Positions 8,520 through 16,623 of a stretch of DNA of 64,000 nt are shown in pieces. This DNA is from Comamonadaceae bacterium G21597-S1 (GTDB lineage: Bacteria; Pseudomonadota; Gammaproteobacteria; Burkholderiales; Burkholderiaceae_C): assembly GCA_027214345.1 (NCBI GenBank), contig JAPWHR010000008.1:124001-188000 (forward strand). Reading direction: 5' to 3'. Both the position numbers and the translations under genes were made by a program. Position 1 is the first letter of the stretch. Each line of letters begins with the position of its first letter. Below the pieces are notes generated by a model. It searched no databases. It was not told where the DNA came from and saw only the letters and a program-made list of their open reading frames with translations.

Positions 8520-8943
8520 TGCTGATATAAGTCTGCAGCTGGGCGATGGTCTGCTCGTGGTCCGCGATGATGTCGTCCATGATGTCGCGGATCGAAATCA
8601 TGCCCAGCACCTTGCCGTGGTCCACCACTGGCAGGTGACGGATCTTGTGCTGACTCATCAGGGCCATGCATTCGCGGGTGCGGGTCTGCGGGCCGACCGT
8701 GATGACGTCGCGCGTCATGATCTCGGACACCCGCGTCTCGCGAGAGTTCTTGCCTTGCAGTGCCACCTTGCGCGTGTAGTCGCGTTCGGACAACACACCG
8801 ACCAGCGTGTCACCCTCCATCACCAGCATCGCACCCACGCCGTAGTCGGACAGCAGCTTGAGGCCATCGAACACCGTCACGTCGGGCGCGACCTTGTACA
8901 CGGTGGAATCGCGCTTGTGCAGCAGTTCAACGATCGGTTTCAT
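8515..8943 (-). CDS. CBS domain-containing protein
   Basis: A small 142-residue protein made of two CBS repeats (about 8-62 and 76-132), forming one Bateman module. Typical repeat ends are GVLSERDYTRKV and GMISIRDIMDD. Such modules bind adenine nucleotides (AMP, ATP, NAD or SAM) and act as energy sensors. There is no attached catalytic domain. A strong AGGAGG lies 5 bases before the ATG. It is probably transcribed from its own promoter (8978-9005) rather than with the cytochrome genes. Confidence 0.92.
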   Translation of the reverse strand: MKPIVELLHKRDSTVYKVAPDVTVFDGLKLLSDYGVGAMLVMEGDTLVGVLSERDYTRKVALQGKNSRETRVSEIMTRDVITVGPQTRTRECMALMSQHKIRHLPVVDHGKVLGMISIRDIMDDIIADHEQTIAQLQTYISS

Positions 8944-8977
8944 GGCGCCTCCTGTGACCAGAGCTGAGTTGAGTCCC

Positions 8978-9005
8978 AGTGTAGCCAAACTCCCTTGCCA
9001 CGCAA
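8978..9005 (-). promoter_or_regulatory. Possible promoter of the CBS gene
   Basis: On the minus strand TTGCGT and TACACT are separated by 16 bases and end about 35 bases before the CBS start codon. Two and three positions differ from the sigma-70 consensus boxes, so this is only a candidate. Confidence 0.3.
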
Positions 9006-9017
9006 CCGGGGCGGCGC

Positions 9018-9587
9018 TCAGGTCTCGGCCCGGCTCCCGTTGGCGGACGATTCGACGCGTTTGCGGCCATGCAGCATCGATGCGACCAGGTTTTCGCGCT
9101 GCCGCAACGAGGTAAACACCACGCCGGCAACATGCAATGCCAGCAAGGGCAACAAGGCGTGACCGAGCGCTCCATGCAGTTCCTCGACCCAGGCCACACC
9201 CCAGAATCGGTCGGTGGTGTACAGCCAGCCTGTGAAACCGGTGGCCACGGCGTCCGCCAGCAGGGCCAGCACCATCCATGCGCCCAGCGGGTTGTGGCCG
9301 ACGTAATGCCACTCGCGCCGCTGCCAGACCGCCAGGGCGTAGTCGCGGGTGGCACGCAGGCCGCGCACGAAACCGGAAAAGCGCCACAGGCCGCTGCCGA
9401 ACAGGCCCATGGCCACACGGACCAGCGCAGCGGCCAGCGCGACATAACCCGTCCATTCGTGCAGCGTCCCGCCGCCTTCATGGGTGACGAAACTGGCGAT
9501 CATGGACAGTGCCAGGGTCCAGTGCAGCAGGCGCACCGGCACGCTCCAGACCAGCTGCGCCGCCGCGGGTGGCGCCGTTGCGTTCAT
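9018..9587 (-). CDS. Cytochrome b561-type di-heme membrane protein
   Basis: A 189-residue protein with four hydrophobic helices. It has the histidines expected for heme b ligation: LLHW at the start, HEWTGYVAL in helix 2 and HGALGHALLPLLALHVAG in helices 3-4. This is the bacterial cytochrome b561/YodB-like family of inner-membrane electron carriers. It overlaps the PepSY gene by four bases, so the two are translationally coupled. The partner is probably a periplasmic electron carrier; none is seen nearby. Confidence 0.9.
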   Translation of the reverse strand: MNATAPPAAAQLVWSVPVRLLHWTLALSMIASFVTHEGGGTLHEWTGYVALAAALVRVAMGLFGSGLWRFSGFVRGLRATRDYALAVWQRREWHYVGHNPLGAWMVLALLADAVATGFTGWLYTTDRFWGVAWVEELHGALGHALLPLLALHVAGVVFTSLRQRENLVASMLHGRKRVESSANGSRAET

Positions 9588-9862
9588 CGGGACTTGGTCG
9601 GCACCGGTGCCAGCGTCACCGGATGAAAATAGAACTCGCCGCGCTGTCCCTTGTCGTCCAGCGCATAGACCTCATAGCAGCCGCCGTCCTCCTTGACGCG
9701 GCGTACGGTGTAGCCTTTTTCCTTGAGTTGCTGCTCGAGTTTTTCCTTCGGCTGCCAGCCGGTCCTGGGCCCTGAATCACAGGTGGCGAGACCGGTCGCA
9801 TGCGACCAGGACGCGCCGCACAGGCAGGCGACGCACAACAACCATCGGGCGCGAGACGACAT
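9584..9862 (-). CDS. Small secreted PepSY domain protein
   Basis: A 92-residue exported protein with a Sec signal peptide (about 1-23, cleavage near SHA). It is followed by a single PepSY-like unit with two cysteines that could pair. The core pattern LEQQLKEKGYTVRRVKEDGGCYEVYALDDKG matches the calcium- and heme-associated PepSY_2 group. It directly precedes the cytochrome b561 gene, an arrangement common in Burkholderiales. It probably supports that cytochrome in the periplasm; function not shown. Confidence 0.85.
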   Translation of the reverse strand: MSSRARWLLCVACLCGASWSHATGLATCDSGPRTGWQPKEKLEQQLKEKGYTVRRVKEDGGCYEVYALDDKGQRGEFYFHPVTLAPVPTKSR

Positions 9863-10009
9863 GATGAAACCCTTTCAAGATCGACGGGAAGATGCGCCAG
9901 ACTGTATCGGGACATTGTTAACCGAACATGAAGCCGGGCTCATCCCGCGTACCGCCAACGAGCGCGCGCCGCCGGCGACACCCGGGCCGATCATGGGTAA
10001 CATGGCGGC

Positions 10010-10714
10010 ATGAAACCACTTGCACCCCGGGTCCTGGCATTCGACGTGTTCGGTACCGTGGTCGACTGGCATGGCGGCATCCGGCGCGAAGTCGCTCAGG
10101 CGCTGGGGCCACGGGTGGATGCGGGCGCGTTTGCGCTGGCCTGGCGCGCCGGGTACCAGCCGGCGATGCGCCGGGTGATGTCGGGTGAACTAGGCTGGAC
10201 GCTGATCGACGACCTGCACCGGATGATCCTCGAACAGGTGCTCGAGCAGTTCGGCGTCCACGACCTCGGCGAGGCCGAGAAGTTGTACCTGAACAAGGCC
10301 TGGCACCGGCTCGACCCCTGGCCCGACGCGGTCCGGGGCCTGGCTCGGCTCAAGCAGCGTTACCTGATCTGCACCCTGTCCAACGGCAACATCGGGCTGC
10401 TGACCCACATGGCCAAGCACGGCGGCCTGCCCTGGGACTGCATCCTGTCGGCCGAGGTGTTCAAGGCCTACAAGCCCGATCCCGCCACCTACCTCGGCGT
10501 GGCCAGGGTGTTCGACGTCGCGCCCACGGCCGTGATGCTGGTGGCCGCGCACCAGGACGACCTGGCCGCGGCCCGCGCGTGTGGCCTGCAGACCGCCTAT
10601 GTCGAGCGTCCGACTGAGTTCGGCGCCGACCGCATCAAGGACGTCAGCCCCGACCCGGCCAACACGCTGCACGCGCGCGATTTCCTCGACCTGGCCGATC
10701 AGCTGGCCGCCTGA
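10010..10714 (+). CDS. Haloacid dehalogenase type II (HAD superfamily)
   Basis: A 234-residue HAD hydrolase. Motif I is AFDVFGTVVDW with nucleophile D12, motif II is TLSNGN, motif III is KAYKPD and motif IV is AAHQDDL. FDVFGT followed by Trp instead of a second catalytic Asp is typical of L-2-haloacid dehalogenases rather than phosphatases. The true substrate may still be a natural 2-halo acid or another compound. Its last 16 bases overlap the convergent hydrolase gene. Intergenic bases 9863-10009 hold nothing clear apart from presumed promoters. Confidence 0.88.
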   Translation: MKPLAPRVLAFDVFGTVVDWHGGIRREVAQALGPRVDAGAFALAWRAGYQPAMRRVMSGELGWTLIDDLHRMILEQVLEQFGVHDLGEAEKLYLNKAWHRLDPWPDAVRGLARLKQRYLICTLSNGNIGLLTHMAKHGGLPWDCILSAEVFKAYKPDPATYLGVARVFDVAPTAVMLVAAHQDDLAAARACGLQTAYVERPTEFGADRIKDVSPDPANTLHARDFLDLADQLAA

Positions 10715-11598
10715 GGCGCCGCGCCCGGCACGCCGGCGTTGGCCTCGAGCCAGCGCAAGGCGTGGTCCCACAACGGCCGCGCATGGGCGCGGAAATATCC
10801 CATGTGGCCGATCGGCCCCAGCCCGGCACGGGCGGGATCGATGTCCAGCGCCTGCCAGGCCGTGTTGCGGTAGCCGGCCATGAACGCGTCGCGCGAACGC
10901 GGCTGTGCCCACCAGTCGTCGAGCGCGTTGGCCGCGAGGATCGGCGTGCGCACCGCGTGGAAGCCGGCCAGCAGCGGCCGCACCTGCGGGTCGTCGAAGA
11001 AATAACGCGGGAACTGGCACCAGCGCCGCCACTGGCGGTACACGTCCAGCGGCAGGTCCTCGCCCATGCCGAGCGAGCGCCACGCAAGATATCCCTTCCA
11101 GCGCGTGGCCAGAGGGCCGACCAGGTTCCACAGGACCCAGACCTTGAGCCGTTCGCCCGTCGGCATCCAGCCGTGCCAGCCGGCGCCGGTGGCGAAGGTG
11201 TAAAACGCCGCGACCTTGTCGTGGTTGGGCAACAGGCCGAAAGCGTGGCCGCCGTACGAGTGGCCGACCATGACCAGCGGCAGGTCCGGGCTGGCCATGG
11301 CCTGCACCGCCGCTGCCAGGTCCTGCCGCGCCCAGTCCAGGTAGTCCATGCGAAAACCCTTCAGCGTGGGTGGGGCCGACAGGCCGATGCCGCGGTAGTC
11401 CAGCGTCATCGTGCGGTAGCCGCGCGCGCTCGCGTATTCGGCAAAGCGGCGGTAATAACCCTGGGGCACGGCGGTAGCACCGGCCACGACCAGATGGGCC
11501 CGGGCCGGTTGTGTGGTCGGATACACCGTGGCGCGGATGGTGCAGCCGTCCTGCGTCGTCAGCGGCAGGACCTGGGGCGCGGTGGGAGGCGTGTTCAT
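10699..11598 (-). CDS. Alpha/beta fold hydrolase
   Basis: A 299-residue hydrolase with the nucleophile elbow GHSYGG (Ser114), a later Asp in ALDDWW and a His in GHMGYF that complete a catalytic triad. It resembles the uncharacterised COG4757-type serine hydrolases. The start overlaps the TetR stop by four bases, so it forms a two-gene operon with that regulator and is probably its regulated target. It has no signal peptide. The substrate is unknown. Confidence 0.88.
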   Translation of the reverse strand: MNTPPTAPQVLPLTTQDGCTIRATVYPTTQPARAHLVVAGATAVPQGYYRRFAEYASARGYRTMTLDYRGIGLSAPPTLKGFRMDYLDWARQDLAAAVQAMASPDLPLVMVGHSYGGHAFGLLPNHDKVAAFYTFATGAGWHGWMPTGERLKVWVLWNLVGPLATRWKGYLAWRSLGMGEDLPLDVYRQWRRWCQFPRYFFDDPQVRPLLAGFHAVRTPILAANALDDWWAQPRSRDAFMAGYRNTAWQALDIDPARAGLGPIGHMGYFRAHARPLWDHALRWLEANAGVPGAAPQAAS

Positions 11599-12185
11599 GT
11601 CGGTTTTCCGGTGGGTGATGGGTTCTGCAACAGCTCGAGCAAGGTTTGCGTGGCCAGCGCCATCGGCTCGCCGCTGCCGGCCACGCGGGCCTGCAACAGG
11701 CCGCCTTCGTAGGTGGCGACCATCAGGCTGGCCAGGCCACGCGCACGCGGCTCGGGCACGCCGGCGCCGGTCAGTGCCGCTGCGATGCGGCTGCGGATGT
11801 CGGCAAACGCACGGGCCAAGGCCGTGCGCAAGGCGATGTCGTCAGCCGTTGATTCGAGCGCAACCGTGGCCAGCGGACAACCGCGCTCGAAGCCGCTGGC
11901 GTCGAGTCGGCGCTGGGCCGACGCGATCCAGCCATGCAGTGCGGCGATCGGATCGCGCTGCTGGTGCATCAGGCGCTCCAGGCTGTCGGCGATCCGCGCT
12001 GCGATGGCTTCGATCGCGGCCACGGCCAGCGCCGTCTTGCCGCCCGGGAAATGGTGGTACAGCACGCCCTTGGGCGCCTTGGCCTGCGCCAGCAGTTCGC
12101 TCAGGCCCACGCCATGCAGGCCGCGGCGCTCGAGCAGGTTGCTCATGGCGGTGATCAGGCGTTCTCGGGTCGGGTTGGTTTCCAT
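11595..12185 (-). CDS. TetR/AcrR family transcriptional regulator
   Basis: A 196-residue regulator with an N-terminal TetR helix-turn-helix (about 8-55, GLSELLAQAKAPKGVLYHHFPGGK). The C-terminal ligand domain is of the LmrA/YxaF-like type (ERGCPLATVALE). It is first in an operon with the hydrolase gene. A TetR-style inverted repeat lies 15 bases before its start codon, so it very probably represses its own operon. The inducer is unknown. Confidence 0.92.
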   Translation of the reverse strand: METNPTRERLITAMSNLLERRGLHGVGLSELLAQAKAPKGVLYHHFPGGKTALAVAAIEAIAARIADSLERLMHQQRDPIAALHGWIASAQRRLDASGFERGCPLATVALESTADDIALRTALARAFADIRSRIAAALTGAGVPEPRARGLASLMVATYEGGLLQARVAGSGEPMALATQTLLELLQNPSPTGKPT

Positions 12186-12199
12186 GGGATCGCAGTCTA

Positions 12200-12215
12200 T
12201 AGACCGGTCGGTCTA
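12200..12215. promoter_or_regulatory. TetR-type operator
   Basis: TAGACCGGTCGGTCTA contains the inverted arms TAGACC and GGTCTA around a 4-base centre. The TAGACC half-site closely matches operators of LmrA/YxaF-type TetR repressors. It lies 15 to 30 bases upstream of the TetR start codon and about 92 bases before the divergent mtfA gene, so it could affect both. Confidence 0.7.
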
Positions 12216-12306
12216 ATGTCAACGCAAAATGTGCGTGGTTGTCGCAGACCGGACAATGCGCGGGGCACGGCGCGCCACAGCCATTGCAAGCGGCGCGATC
12301 GCACCC

Positions 12307-13161
12307 ATGTGCTGCAACAACCGCACCCCGTCAACCGGTCCCTTGTCCTTCCTGATCTTCTCCCTGCTCGCGCTGGCCTTCGTGGTCTGGTTGCTCGCCC
12401 GACCGTGGTTACTGGAGCGGCGTCGCGCACGCCTGCGCGCCCGGCCCTTTCCGGCTGCCTGGCGCGCGGTGTTGCAGCGCCTGCCTTTCGTGCAGCGCCT
12501 GCCGGCGGACCTGCAACTGCAACTCAAGGCGCACATCCAGGTATTCCTGGCCGAAAAGCCGTTCATCGCCTGTGGCGGCATCGCGCTGACCGACGCGATG
12601 CGGGTCACGATCGCGGCCCAGGCCTGCGTGCTGCTGCTCAACCGCGACGCCGGGTATTTCCCCAGCCTGCGTCAGATCCTGGTCTACCCGGGGCCGTTCG
12701 TCGTCTCGCGCGCACAGCCGATGGGCATGGGCGTGATCCAGGACCTGCGCCAGGTGTTGTCCGGCGAATCCTGGTCGCAAGGCCAGGTCATCCTGTCCTG
12801 GCAGGACGTGGAGAACGGCATTTCCGACCCGGGCGACGGGCGCAATGTCGTGATCCACGAGTTCGCGCACCAGCTCGACCAGGAAAGCGGCCAGGCCAAC
12901 GGCGCACCGGCACTGGGCAGCCGGCGCTCCTACCGAGACTGGTCCCGGGTATTCGGCAATGAGTTCGCCGCCCTGCAGCAGCGGGTCGCCGCCGGCCACG
13001 GGGGCGGCCTGCTCAGCGACTATGGCGCAAGCAATCCGGGCGAGTTCTTCGCGGTGGCCTCGGAGGCGTTCTTCGAGCAGGCGCAGCGCATGGCACAGGA
13101 ACACCCGGCCCTGTTCGCGCAGCTGCGCCAGTATTACTGCGTCGATCCGTTGAGCTGGTGA
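12307..13161 (+). CDS. mtfA: MtfA-type M90 zinc metallopeptidase
   Basis: A 284-residue protein with an N-terminal membrane anchor (about 13-31) and the zinc motif HEFAH at 184-188; the third ligand is probably in the later GEFFAVASEAFFE segment. This is the MtfA family (M90). E. coli MtfA is an aminopeptidase that binds the glucose repressor Mlc. The E. coli protein is soluble, whereas Burkholderiales forms such as this one often carry an N-terminal helix. ATG at 12229 is an alternative start adding 26 residues; neither has a good ribosome site. Confidence 0.88.
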   Translation: MCCNNRTPSTGPLSFLIFSLLALAFVVWLLARPWLLERRRARLRARPFPAAWRAVLQRLPFVQRLPADLQLQLKAHIQVFLAEKPFIACGGIALTDAMRVTIAAQACVLLLNRDAGYFPSLRQILVYPGPFVVSRAQPMGMGVIQDLRQVLSGESWSQGQVILSWQDVENGISDPGDGRNVVIHEFAHQLDQESGQANGAPALGSRRSYRDWSRVFGNEFAALQQRVAAGHGGGLLSDYGASNPGEFFAVASEAFFEQAQRMAQEHPALFAQLRQYYCVDPLSW

Positions 13162-13173
13162 ACGGCCGCGCCG

Positions 13174-13920
13174 TCAGCGGTCCAGTTCGGGATAACGCCG
13201 GAAGATGCCGTCTTCGTTGAACGCGATGCGGCGTTCGCTGCGCAGGTAGAGCGCCAGGCGGCGGTTGCGCGCAACCTCGTCGTGCAGCCGCAGTACCAGC
13301 GGTGCATCGTCCAGCGCCGCGCTGGTGGCATGGGGAAACGCGTACAGGCAACCCTCGACCAACTGGAACAGGGACAGGTCGGCATAACTGAGCCGGCCAC
13401 CGACCAGGTGCAGCCGATCGGCGCCCTCGTTGACCTTGTTGCGCGCGAGGATGGTCTCGAACCAGGCCAGGTATTTAGGCAGGCGGTTGCTGCGAAAGTC
13501 CTGGGCCCGCCTGCGGGCCTCGGCCTGCTGGTCTTCGTAATACAAGGCGCCGGAGATCGGATGGTGGGTGTCGTGTGCCTCGGTCACCGCGTCGGCGATG
13601 GTCAGCTGGATCTGGTGTGTCCACAACCGCGCCGTCTCGCCCCGCCCGACCAGGCCCAGCCGGGGGCCGAGGTACATCAGGATGGCGGCGGTCTGCGCGA
13701 TGACGCGCTTGCCGTGCCGCAGCACCGGCGGCGCGAATGGTGGCGTGGGCAACACACCATCGTGCTTCCAGTCCAGCAGGGCCGGCATGCCGGAGTTCGG
13801 CACGCCCTGTGTCCGCGCCACGTCCGCATAGTCCACACCAGCGGCCTCGAAGGCCAGCCGGACAAACTCGCCGCGGCCCTGGATCGACGGCCAGTAGTGC
13901 AATTCGTATCGGTCACGCAT
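13174..13920 (-). CDS. Glutathione S-transferase
   Basis: A 248-residue GST. The N-terminal thioredoxin-like domain starts YELHYWPSIQGRGEFVRLAFE, where Tyr8 or Ser12 could activate the thiol. It contains the cis-proline region VLRHGKRVIAQTAAILMYL with the usual Gln-Thr/Ala glutathione contact. The C-terminal helical domain has the family cap LSYADLSLFQLVEG. It resembles sigma-like bacterial GSTs. It stands alone and is convergent with mtfA. The substrate is unknown; detoxification is the usual role. Confidence 0.88.
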   Translation of the reverse strand: MRDRYELHYWPSIQGRGEFVRLAFEAAGVDYADVARTQGVPNSGMPALLDWKHDGVLPTPPFAPPVLRHGKRVIAQTAAILMYLGPRLGLVGRGETARLWTHQIQLTIADAVTEAHDTHHPISGALYYEDQQAEARRRAQDFRSNRLPKYLAWFETILARNKVNEGADRLHLVGGRLSYADLSLFQLVEGCLYAFPHATSAALDDAPLVLRLHDEVARNRRLALYLRSERRIAFNEDGIFRRYPELDR

Positions 13921-14008
13921 GGACCCACTGTAAACCCATCGGCCCCTGTCGGGAACCGCTGCGGCCGTGCCCGCGCCGGCGCGAAGGGCGCGGGCCCTGT
14001 GCCCGCCG

Positions 14009-15172
14009 TCATTTGCCGGCCAGGCCCATGGACCGGGTGATCACCTCTTTCATGATCTCGTTCGTACCGCCATAGATGCGTTGCACCCGCGCATCGGCGA
14101 AGGCGCGCGTGATCGGGTATTCCCACATGTAGCCATAACCGCCGAACAGTTGCAGGCATTCGTCCATGACCTTGCACTGCAGGTCGCTGCACCAGTACTT
14201 GGCCATGCTGGCGGTGGCCGTGTCCAGCTTCTCCTGCAACACCAGCTCCAGGCATTTGTCGACGAACACCCGCGCCACCTGGACCTCGGTCTGCAACTCG
14301 GCCAGCGTGAAACGGGTGTTCTGGAATCCGGCCACGGTGCCACCGAAGACCTTGCGCTCCTTGACATAGGTGATGGTCTGGTCGATCGCGGCCTGCGCCG
14401 ACGCGACGGCGCCGATCGCGATCTGCAGCCTTTCCCAGGGCAGCTCCTGCATCAGGCAGACGAAACCCTTGCCCACCATCGCATCGCCACCGAGCACCTG
14501 CTCGGCGGGCACCCGCACGTTGTCGAAGAACAGCTCCGAGGTGTCCTGGGCCTTGAGTCCGAGTTTCTTCAGCCGCTGGCCCTTCTCGAAACCGGGCATG
14601 CCGCGTTCGACCAGCAGCAGGCTGATGCCGTGCGCGCCCGCCGCGGGATCGGTCTTGGCCACGACGATGACCAGGTCGGCATGCCAGCCGTTGGTGATGA
14701 AGGTCTTGCTGCCACTGAGCAGGTAGCTGCCGTCATCCTGGCGCACCGCCGCGGTCTTGATGCCCTGCAGGTCGGAGCCGGCCGCCGGCTCGCTCATCGC
14801 GATGGCGCCGATGATCTCGCCGCGTGCCATGGCCGGCAGGTATTTCTGCTTCTGCGCCGCCGTGCCATAACGCTCGACATAAGGCGCGACGATCTCGTTG
14901 TGCAGGCCGAACCCGATGCCGCTGTAACCGCCGGCGGCATTCACCTCCATCTGGGCCACCGCATACAGCCGGTCGGCACCGGCACCGCCGCAGTCCTCGG
15001 GCATGGTCATGCACAGGAAGCCGTTGGCCCCGGCCTTCTCCCATACCACCCGGTCGACATAGCCCTGCTCTTCCCAGGCCGCATGGTGGGGGGCGATCTC
15101 CTTGTCGGCGAAACGCTGGTAGCTGTCGCGAAACGCGATGTGTTCGGGTGTGTAGAGGGTGCGTTCGATCAT
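14009..15172 (-). CDS. Acyl-CoA dehydrogenase, long-chain (ACADL) type
   Basis: A 387-residue flavoprotein with the ACAD signatures [13 protein letters not shown] (about 125-137) and [10 protein letters not shown] near the C-terminus. The position that carries the catalytic Glu in medium- and short-chain enzymes is Gly here. As in mammalian LCAD, the base is expected in the earlier helix (ELPWERLQ, E247), and it is present. So an active long-chain or branched acyl-CoA dehydrogenase is likely. The frame stays open upstream, but family homology starts at [11 protein letters not shown]. It is divergent from thiolase and the FadB-like gene, suggesting shared regulation. Confidence 0.92.
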   Translation of the reverse strand: MIERTLYTPEHIAFRDSYQRFADKEIAPHHAAWEEQGYVDRVVWEKAGANGFLCMTMPEDCGGAGADRLYAVAQMEVNAAGGYSGIGFGLHNEIVAPYVERYGTAAQKQKYLPAMARGEIIGAIAMSEPAAGSDLQGIKTAAVRQDDGSYLLSGSKTFITNGWHADLVIVVAKTDPAAGAHGISLLLVERGMPGFEKGQRLKKLGLKAQDTSELFFDNVRVPAEQVLGGDAMVGKGFVCLMQELPWERLQIAIGAVASAQAAIDQTITYVKERKVFGGTVAGFQNTRFTLAELQTEVQVARVFVDKCLELVLQEKLDTATASMAKYWCSDLQCKVMDECLQLFGGYGYMWEYPITRAFADARVQRIYGGTNEIMKEVITRSMGLAGK

Positions 15173-15281
15173 CGGGCGTCCAGTGGTGTGGCAGGGGGTG
15201 CCGACGGCGCCCCTCGGTGGCTCCATGCTAGCGCACCGGCGGCGGGACAAGCGACATCGGCACCTGGGCGACAGCATGGCC

Positions 15282-15299
15282 GGCATGCATGCCTATACT
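15282..15299 (+). promoter_or_regulatory. Palindrome next to a -10 box upstream of the thiolase gene
   Basis: GGCATGCATGCC (15282-15293) is a perfect 12-base palindrome and is followed at once by TATACT (15294-15299), one base off the sigma-70 -10 consensus. No clear -35 is seen, as would fit an activated or repressed promoter. The site lies about 80 bases before the thiolase start, in the 205-base divergent region, which holds nothing else that I can recognise. Confidence 0.45.
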
Positions 15300-15377
15300 C
15301 TTTTGCTGGCCCCGGGCACGATTGCGCGCCTTGCGCTGCGCGCGGGCCCAGTCCATCGACCCACAGGAGACGCCACC

Positions 15378-16586
15378 ATGAGCACCGAAGCATTCGTCTA
15401 TGACGCGATCCGCACCCCCAGGGGCAAAGGCAAGAAGGACGGCAGCCTGCACGAGGTCAAGCCGGTCAACCTGCTGGCCGGCGTGCTGACCGAACTGCAA
15501 CGACGCAACGACTTCGATACCGCGCAGGTCGACGACGTGGTCATGGGCGTCGTCTCACCCATCGGTGAGCAGGGATCGGTCATCGCCAAGGTGGCGGCGC
15601 TCAAGGCCGGCTGGGACTTCCGCTGTTCGGGCGTGCAGCTCAACCGCTTCTGTGCGTCCGGCCTGGAGGCGGTCAACATGGCGGCGCAGAAGGTGCGTTC
15701 GGGCTGGGAGGACCTGGTCGTGGCCGGCGGTGTCGAGAGCATGAGCCGGGTGCCGATCGGCTCCGACGGCGGCGCCTGGGCGCAGGATCCGGAGACCAAC
15801 AGTGCCACCGCCTTCGTGCCCCAGGGCATCGGCGCCGACCTGATCGCCACCATCGAGGGGTTCGCCCGGGAGGACGTCGATGCGTTTGCGCTCGAGAGCC
15901 AGAAACGGGCCGCGCGGGCGCGCGAAGGCGGCTTCTTCGCCGGTTCGGTGGTGCCGGTCAAGGACTTCCTGGACCAGACCATCCTCGATGCCGACGAATT
16001 CATCAAGCCGCACACCACGATGCAAGGGCTGGCTGCACTGCGGCCCGCGTTCGAGCAGATGGGTGCGATGGGTTTCGACCAGGTGGCCCTGGGCCGTTAC
16101 CCGCAGGTCGAGCGCATCCACCACGTGCACCATGCCGGAAACTCATCGGGCATCGTCGACGGGGCCGCCGCCATCCTGATCGGCTCCGAGGCCGCCGGCA
16201 AGACGCACGGCTTCGTGCCGCGCGCGCGCATCGTGGCCGCCGCGCTCAGTGGCGCCGACCCGACCATCATGCTGACCGGCCCGATGCCGGCCGCGCGCAA
16301 GGCGTTGGCCAAGGCCGGCATGACGATCGAGCAGATCGACCTGTTCGAGGTCAACGAGGCCTTTGCCGCCGTGCCGATGCGTTTCATGAAGGAGATGGGC
16401 GTGCCGCACGAGAAGGTCAATGTCAACGGCGGCGCGATCGCCATGGGCCATCCGCTGGGCGCGACCGGCGCGATGATCCTCAACACGTTGATCGACGAAC
16501 TGCATCGGCGCAAGCTGCGTTACGGCTTGGCGACCCTGTGTGTCGGCGGTGGCATGGGCATCGCCACCATCGTCGAACGCGTCTGA
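15378..16586 (+). CDS. Acetyl-CoA C-acyltransferase (thiolase)
   Basis: A 402-residue thiolase. The acyl-accepting cysteine is C92 in [12 protein letters not shown]. The C-terminal part holds GHPLGATGA with the catalytic His and the second Cys in TLCVGGGMG. The start at 15378 has AGGAGA 8 bases upstream and gives the normal N-terminus [13 protein letters not shown]. It is followed after 37 bases by the FadB/FadJ-like gene, so the two should act together in the last steps of beta-oxidation. It is the FadA-type partner, but degradative versus synthetic direction is inferred from context. Confidence 0.92.
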   Translation: MSTEAFVYDAIRTPRGKGKKDGSLHEVKPVNLLAGVLTELQRRNDFDTAQVDDVVMGVVSPIGEQGSVIAKVAALKAGWDFRCSGVQLNRFCASGLEAVNMAAQKVRSGWEDLVVAGGVESMSRVPIGSDGGAWAQDPETNSATAFVPQGIGADLIATIEGFAREDVDAFALESQKRAARAREGGFFAGSVVPVKDFLDQTILDADEFIKPHTTMQGLAALRPAFEQMGAMGFDQVALGRYPQVERIHHVHHAGNSSGIVDGAAAILIGSEAAGKTHGFVPRARIVAAALSGADPTIMLTGPMPAARKALAKAGMTIEQIDLFEVNEAFAAVPMRFMKEMGVPHEKVNVNGGAIAMGHPLGATGAMILNTLIDELHRRKLRYGLATLCVGGGMGIATIVERV

Positions 16587-16623
16587 TCCCGAGCGCATTG
16601 CAACCCGACCCGAACCCGCAGCG

